A DNA stretch of 64,000 nucleotides from an uncultured Algibacter sp. (lineage in GTDB: Bacteria; Bacteroidota; Bacteroidia; Flavobacteriales; Flavobacteriaceae). A model generated the notes under the pieces. That model had not been told where the DNA came from and ran no database searches. It saw only the letters and a list, made by a program, of their open reading frames with translations. The translations under genes and the position numbers were made by a program. Below are positions 61,329 through 64,000 of this stretch, in pieces; the first letter of the stretch is position 1, and each line of letters starts with the position of its first letter. The stretch lies in contig NZ_CANLGU010000002.1 in the NCBI RefSeq assembly GCF_947490405.1, positions 186,001 through 250,000 of the forward strand. Reading direction: 5' to 3'.

Positions 61329-61436
61329 GGGCGTTACCACAAGGGTCGCGCTATCCACTATATCTTTTAAATAGAAAAACCTGCTTATAAAGCAGGTTTT
61401 TCTATTTAAAAGGATGCCGTTTCTATCGCTAACGCA
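61329..61436 (+). repeat. Palindromic intergenic repeat, copy F
   Basis: GGCGTTACC, GGGTCGCGCTATCC, ATATC on the left and AGGATGCCGTTTC, ATCGCTAACGC on the right flank a central 47-base perfect hairpin. It begins 18 bases after the pyk stop, in the direction of pyk, and ends 53 bases before cassette 2. Confidence 0.78.
61365..61411 (+). terminator. Perfect 22-bp hairpin within repeat copy F, likely pyk terminator
   Basis: Left arm 61365-61386 (core AGAAAAACCTGCTT) and right arm 61390-61411 (core AAGCAGGTTTTTCT) with loop ATA. The T-rich right arm makes it a workable terminator for pyk. Confidence 0.75.
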
Positions 61437-61505
61437 CTTGTTTGTTAAGTTTTGTTTTTAAATTGAAAGTTGGTCTATTTTTGGGAAGGTTCGTTTAACG
61501 GTCTA

Positions 61506-61614
61506 GTGTATGATTTCGTTGCGTGTTTAAGCACTAAAGTTAGCAAATAAATCACATATAGAAAGTCCGCGAGGACTTTCGTAAGTAGGCTATAACTAGC
61601 AATGAATTATACAC
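61506..61614 (-). other. Long imperfect hairpin at the 3' end of cassette 2
   Basis: GTGTATGATTTCGTTGC (61506-61522) pairs with GCAATGAATTATACAC (61599-61614) with one bulge and G-T wobbles on the plus strand. Internal stem GAAAGTCC/GGACTTTC at 61561-61580. Compared with cassettes 1 and 3, an A-T pair of this stem has become G-C on both sides, a true compensatory change. Confidence 0.7.
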
Positions 61615-61618
61615 ATTG

Positions 61619-62857
61619 TTACCTACCGTTTTTTATCTCAATTTTATTTTCCTCTACTAAAGCTAAAATCATTAATGCGGCCGATTCTGCTTGGTTTATT
61701 CCCCATCTTATGAGGTTGTTATAATATCCATCGGAAGTTTTGCTAAAAGCTACCATTCTCCCTCGACATTTACAGATAGACATATACGGTTCATTAATAA
61801 CTTCTGTTCTTTGAAAGGTTACGTTTGCAAAGTCATAAGTTCCTTGTTCAGGTTTTCCTAATTTGTCATATCCAGTAGAATGAGCGATAAAAGTGTTTTC
61901 ATCAACCTCAATATGTTCAGGTATGTACTTGACTATTTCCTCGAATGTGTATGCATTACAAAGAAAATCTTTTTGGTTTTTAGTATCAACCATTCTAATT
62001 TCATAAGAATCTCCTTTTTGATAATAACCAAATATACTCTCATCTGTTAATCCAATATTATAAATTTTCAAAGCGGATTCGATAGGCAACACAATCGATG
62101 ATAAATTTGGTTTTAATTCATTATTTGATTCTTTTTCTACCGTTTTTCCTAAATTAAAAACCATTTGACCATCTTTGTGTCCAACACCCTCAATATGAGC
62201 AAAAACTGGTTGTTGTTTAGCAGTTGCGCCTGTTCCCTTGGCTACAGCAGTTGCAAGTTCAGCGACAGAAAAAGTATTTTCTGAATTTTGCTTTAGAAAC
62301 TCGTTTAGTATTATAGAAAAAGGGCTACCGCTACCTGGTTTTCCGTCAGATACTTTTTCATCTCTACCAGAAGCCAAAACCCATCGCGATTTATTTTCGT
62401 TAAGTTTTGTGTAATGAAATTCTACACTTGACCTAGTTTGGGACAATAAAGTTCCAGAAAAGCAAGAATCAATTATGAGAAATATATGTTTGGCGTCTAT
62501 TCCTAAAATCGTATCTATTATAGTTGAATTTGGAATGTAATCACTAATTGAATTTCCTGCATTTTGTGGAATCCAAAACCCTTTTTCAGTTTTAGGATGA
62601 AGAGAACCGTGTCCTGCAAAATGTATTATTAGATTGTCATTTTTGTCTGTTAAAACTGATAGTTGATTTAAACTTTCTATAATTGTTTTTCTTGTTGCTT
62701 GTTCATTTATTAACGATTCCATTATTAATTCAAAACCATATTCCTTGGTCAAAATTTCTTCTAATTTCTTTGCATCATTTACAGCATTATTTAAAGGTGG
62801 AAAAGTTGGGTTTTCGTAATTGTCAATCGCAATATTTAGAAAGTAATTTTTTTGCAC
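61619..62857 (-). CDS. Caspase family (C14-like) cysteine protease, passenger of cassette 2
   Basis: A 412-residue protein with an N-terminal caspase-like domain (about 1-235). The catalytic pair is H83 in HFAGHG and C132 in IIDSCFSG. The start LNIAIDNYENPTFPPLNNAVNDAKKLEEIL fits bacterial metacaspase-like peptidases. From about 245 there is a C-terminal domain of unknown type with WGINQAESAALMILALVEENK near the end. Such proteases serve as effectors in several bacterial defence systems, but no sensor gene is next to it, so a defence role is inference. The stop codon falls in the inner cassette repeat. Confidence 0.82.
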   Translation of the reverse strand: MQKNYFLNIAIDNYENPTFPPLNNAVNDAKKLEEILTKEYGFELIMESLINEQATRKTIIESLNQLSVLTDKNDNLIIHFAGHGSLHPKTEKGFWIPQNAGNSISDYIPNSTIIDTILGIDAKHIFLIIDSCFSGTLLSQTRSSVEFHYTKLNENKSRWVLASGRDEKVSDGKPGSGSPFSIILNEFLKQNSENTFSVAELATAVAKGTGATAKQQPVFAHIEGVGHKDGQMVFNLGKTVEKESNNELKPNLSSIVLPIESALKIYNIGLTDESIFGYYQKGDSYEIRMVDTKNQKDFLCNAYTFEEIVKYIPEHIEVDENTFIAHSTGYDKLGKPEQGTYDFANVTFQRTEVINEPYMSICKCRGRMVAFSKTSDGYYNNLIRWGINQAESAALMILALVEENKIEIKNGR

Positions 62858-62931
62858 TTCAGTTTTTCAAATGGTAGGTAATGTTCCTTACGGATATCAA
62901 ATCGTTTTAATGTTTTATATCCGACGTTAAA

Positions 62932-62962
62932 CGAAGGTAGCAGAAATTTTTTACAAAGTCAA
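62932..62962 (-). promoter_or_regulatory. Cassette 2 promoter
   Basis: On the minus strand TTG (62962-62960), 20 bases, TACCTTCG (62939-62932), matching TTG/TAnnTTyG. TTGACTTTGT is shared with the other cassettes; the palindromic GTCA after it is lost. Confidence 0.55.
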
Positions 62963-62977
62963 GAGACGTCTTGATAT

Positions 62978-64000
62978 TTAAAACTCAAACCGCAACTGGA
63001 CACTAACGCTTTTCTGCACTTCAGGCTTTTTCTTCTTTTCAGTATTCAAATTAGACATAGAAATACCCAGCAACCGCACAGAATTATTCAATTTCTCTTG
63101 ATACAATAAATCCTTAGCAGTTTCTAAAATTATGCTTTGATCACTAATAAAATAGGGCAAAGTTTTACTTCTAGTTTGCAATGTAAAGTCGCTATATTTT
63201 ATTTTTAGAGTTACGGTTTTACCTGCTACGTTGCTTTTTGCTAATCTTCTAGAAACTTCTTCTGCAATATGCTCTAATTTTTCAAGCATAAAGACTTCAG
63301 ACGATAAATTTTCGCTAAACGTACGTTCTGCAGCTAAACTTTTTCGAGTTCTATGAGGCTTAACAGCACTGTTCTGAATCCCTCTTACAATGTAATAATA
63401 GTATCTGCCTGATTTACCAAAGTTTTCATCCAGATATTCAATAGATTTTTGTTTTAAATCCAGTCCCGTAAAAATACCTTTTTGGTACATTTTTTCGGCA
63501 GTAACTTTACCAACGCCATAAAATTTCCTAATGTCTAATTGTTCCAGAAATTCCATAACCTCTTCAGGATTTACCGTTTTTTGCCCGTTAGGTTTATTGT
63601 AGTCACTAGCTACTTTTGCAATAAATTTATTGATAGAAATACCTGCAGAAGCGGTTAAACCAACTTCATTAAAAATACGAGTTCTTATAGCTTCAGCAAT
63701 CATAGAAGCACTAGGGTTTCCTTTTTTATTTGTAGTAACATCCAAATAGGCTTCATCTAAAGATAGGGGTTCAACTAAATCGGTATAATCATAAAAAATA
63801 GCTCTAATCTTTTTTGATATTTCGGTATACCTATCAAAGCGAGGTTTAACAAAAATTAATTCAGGGCATAATTTTGCAGCAAGCCTACCTGCCATGGCAC
63901 TTTTAACACCAAACTTTCTAGCTTCATAACTTGCTGCACTTACAACACCGCGTTTTCCTCCACCACCAACAGCAATGGGCTTACCTTTTAAATCAGGATT
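62978..64000 (-). CDS. dinB: DNA polymerase IV (Y family), 5' end outside window
   Basis: Error-prone translesion polymerase. The C-terminal 341 residues are present and the frame is open to the right edge. GGGGKRGVVSAASYEARKFGVKSAM and LDEAYLDVT (catalytic acids) form the palm, and GVGKVTAEKMYQKGIFTG is the helix-hairpin-helix thumb. The little-finger domain and tail ending SVSVQLRFEF follow. An internal Met at 63895 is not the start, because family sequence continues upstream of it. Confidence 0.95.
   Translation of the reverse strand, partial: NPDLKGKPIAVGGGGKRGVVSAASYEARKFGVKSAMAGRLAAKLCPELIFVKPRFDRYTEISKKIRAIFYDYTDLVEPLSLDEAYLDVTTNKKGNPSASMIAEAIRTRIFNEVGLTASAGISINKFIAKVASDYNKPNGQKTVNPEEVMEFLEQLDIRKFYGVGKVTAEKMYQKGIFTGLDLKQKSIEYLDENFGKSGRYYYYIVRGIQNSAVKPHRTRKSLAAERTFSENLSSEVFMLEKLEHIAEEVSRRLAKSNVAGKTVTLKIKYSDFTLQTRSKTLPYFISDQSIILETAKDLLYQEKLNNSVRLLGISMSNLNTEKKKKPEVQKSVSVQLRFEF

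Larger units (their letters stand above)
61490..62963 (-). mobile_element. Single-gene cassette 2, carrying a caspase-like gene
   Basis: Read on the minus strand: promoter-like segment (62962-62932), terminal repeat 62935-62925, small hairpin CGGATAT/ATATCCG (62923-62891), inner repeat TTACCTACC (62881-62873), gene (62857-61619), inner repeat GGTAGGTAA (61627-61619), long hairpin (61614-61506), terminal repeat (61500-61490). The terminal repeats TTCGTTTAACG/CGTTAAACGAA match over 11 bases. It has the same plan as cassette 1. No recombinase gene inside. Confidence 0.75.

Overview
The window is a 64 kb stretch of an AT-rich Bacteroidetes chromosome, almost certainly a member of the Flavobacteriaceae. 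The evidence is gene content (PID-CTERM-like small protein, IPExxxVDY-type protein ahead of pyruvate kinase, RecB/AddB-like nuclease - OmpA with thrombospondin type 3 repeats - kbl - AddA-like helicase, DUF177-rpmF-fabH-accB-accC), lack of Shine-Dalgarno sites, and promoters of the Bacteroidetes type (TTTG about 19 bases ahead of TAnnTTTG). No phage, plasmid, rRNA operon, CRISPR array or recognisable transposase or integrase gene was seen.

Layout. 1-2.6 kb: a tetraether-synthase-like radical SAM gene (cut by the window edge) and an Lgt-like membrane protein on the minus strand, separated by a single-gene cassette. 2.7-9.2 kb: dusB, a VOC protein, a LolC/E-type permease, rbfA, methylmalonyl-CoA epimerase, a CAT tRNA, ribE and pdxA. 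9.3-13.2 kb: DUF177-rpmF-fabH-accB-accC, fatty acid initiation plus acetyl-CoA carboxylase parts. 13.4-25.2 kb: FAD oxidoreductase, ABC ATPase, prolyl oligopeptidase, asd, mscL, alr-tdk, TetR, rsmI and others. 25-34.6 kb: lipoproteins, a choloylglycine hydrolase-DUF2141 fusion, Crp-like regulator, AhpD- and OsmC-like redox proteins, recJ, MFS, lpxH. 34.7-35.6 kb: second cassette. 35.7-51 kb: queD with a coupled 32-aa membrane peptide, MATE, GNAT, universal stress protein, tRNA-Ala, glpD, AddAB-like pair around ompA and kbl, superoxide dismutase. 51-61.3 kb: PurF-like amidotransferase, PfkB kinase, START protein, RNase H, purN, acpP-fabF-rnc, pyk. 61.3-63 kb: third cassette, carrying a caspase-like protease. 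63-64 kb: dinB, running off the edge.

The most unusual content is a repeated architecture present three times (825-1826 minus, 34683-35623 plus, 61490-62963 minus). Each unit has one unrelated passenger gene, a conserved promoter-like segment (TTGACTTTGT), perfect 10-12 bp terminal inverted repeats of the type TTCGTTTAACG, short cassette-specific inverted repeats hugging the gene, and a roughly 110-base imperfect hairpin downstream whose stem sequences differ among copies but keep pairing. Each unit also lies 53-55 bp from a copy of a second, palindromic intergenic repeat (GGCGTTACCC...CCCTAACGC) in constant relative orientation. This looks like a mobile, structure-bounded gene-cassette family; the mobilising enzyme is not in the window.

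The second repeat family has six copies here (573, 4461, 13256, 35677, 51189, 61329). Five sit directly against the 3' end of a gene, in the direction of that gene. The rest of the window is housekeeping sequence in short operons separated by clear intrinsic terminators.
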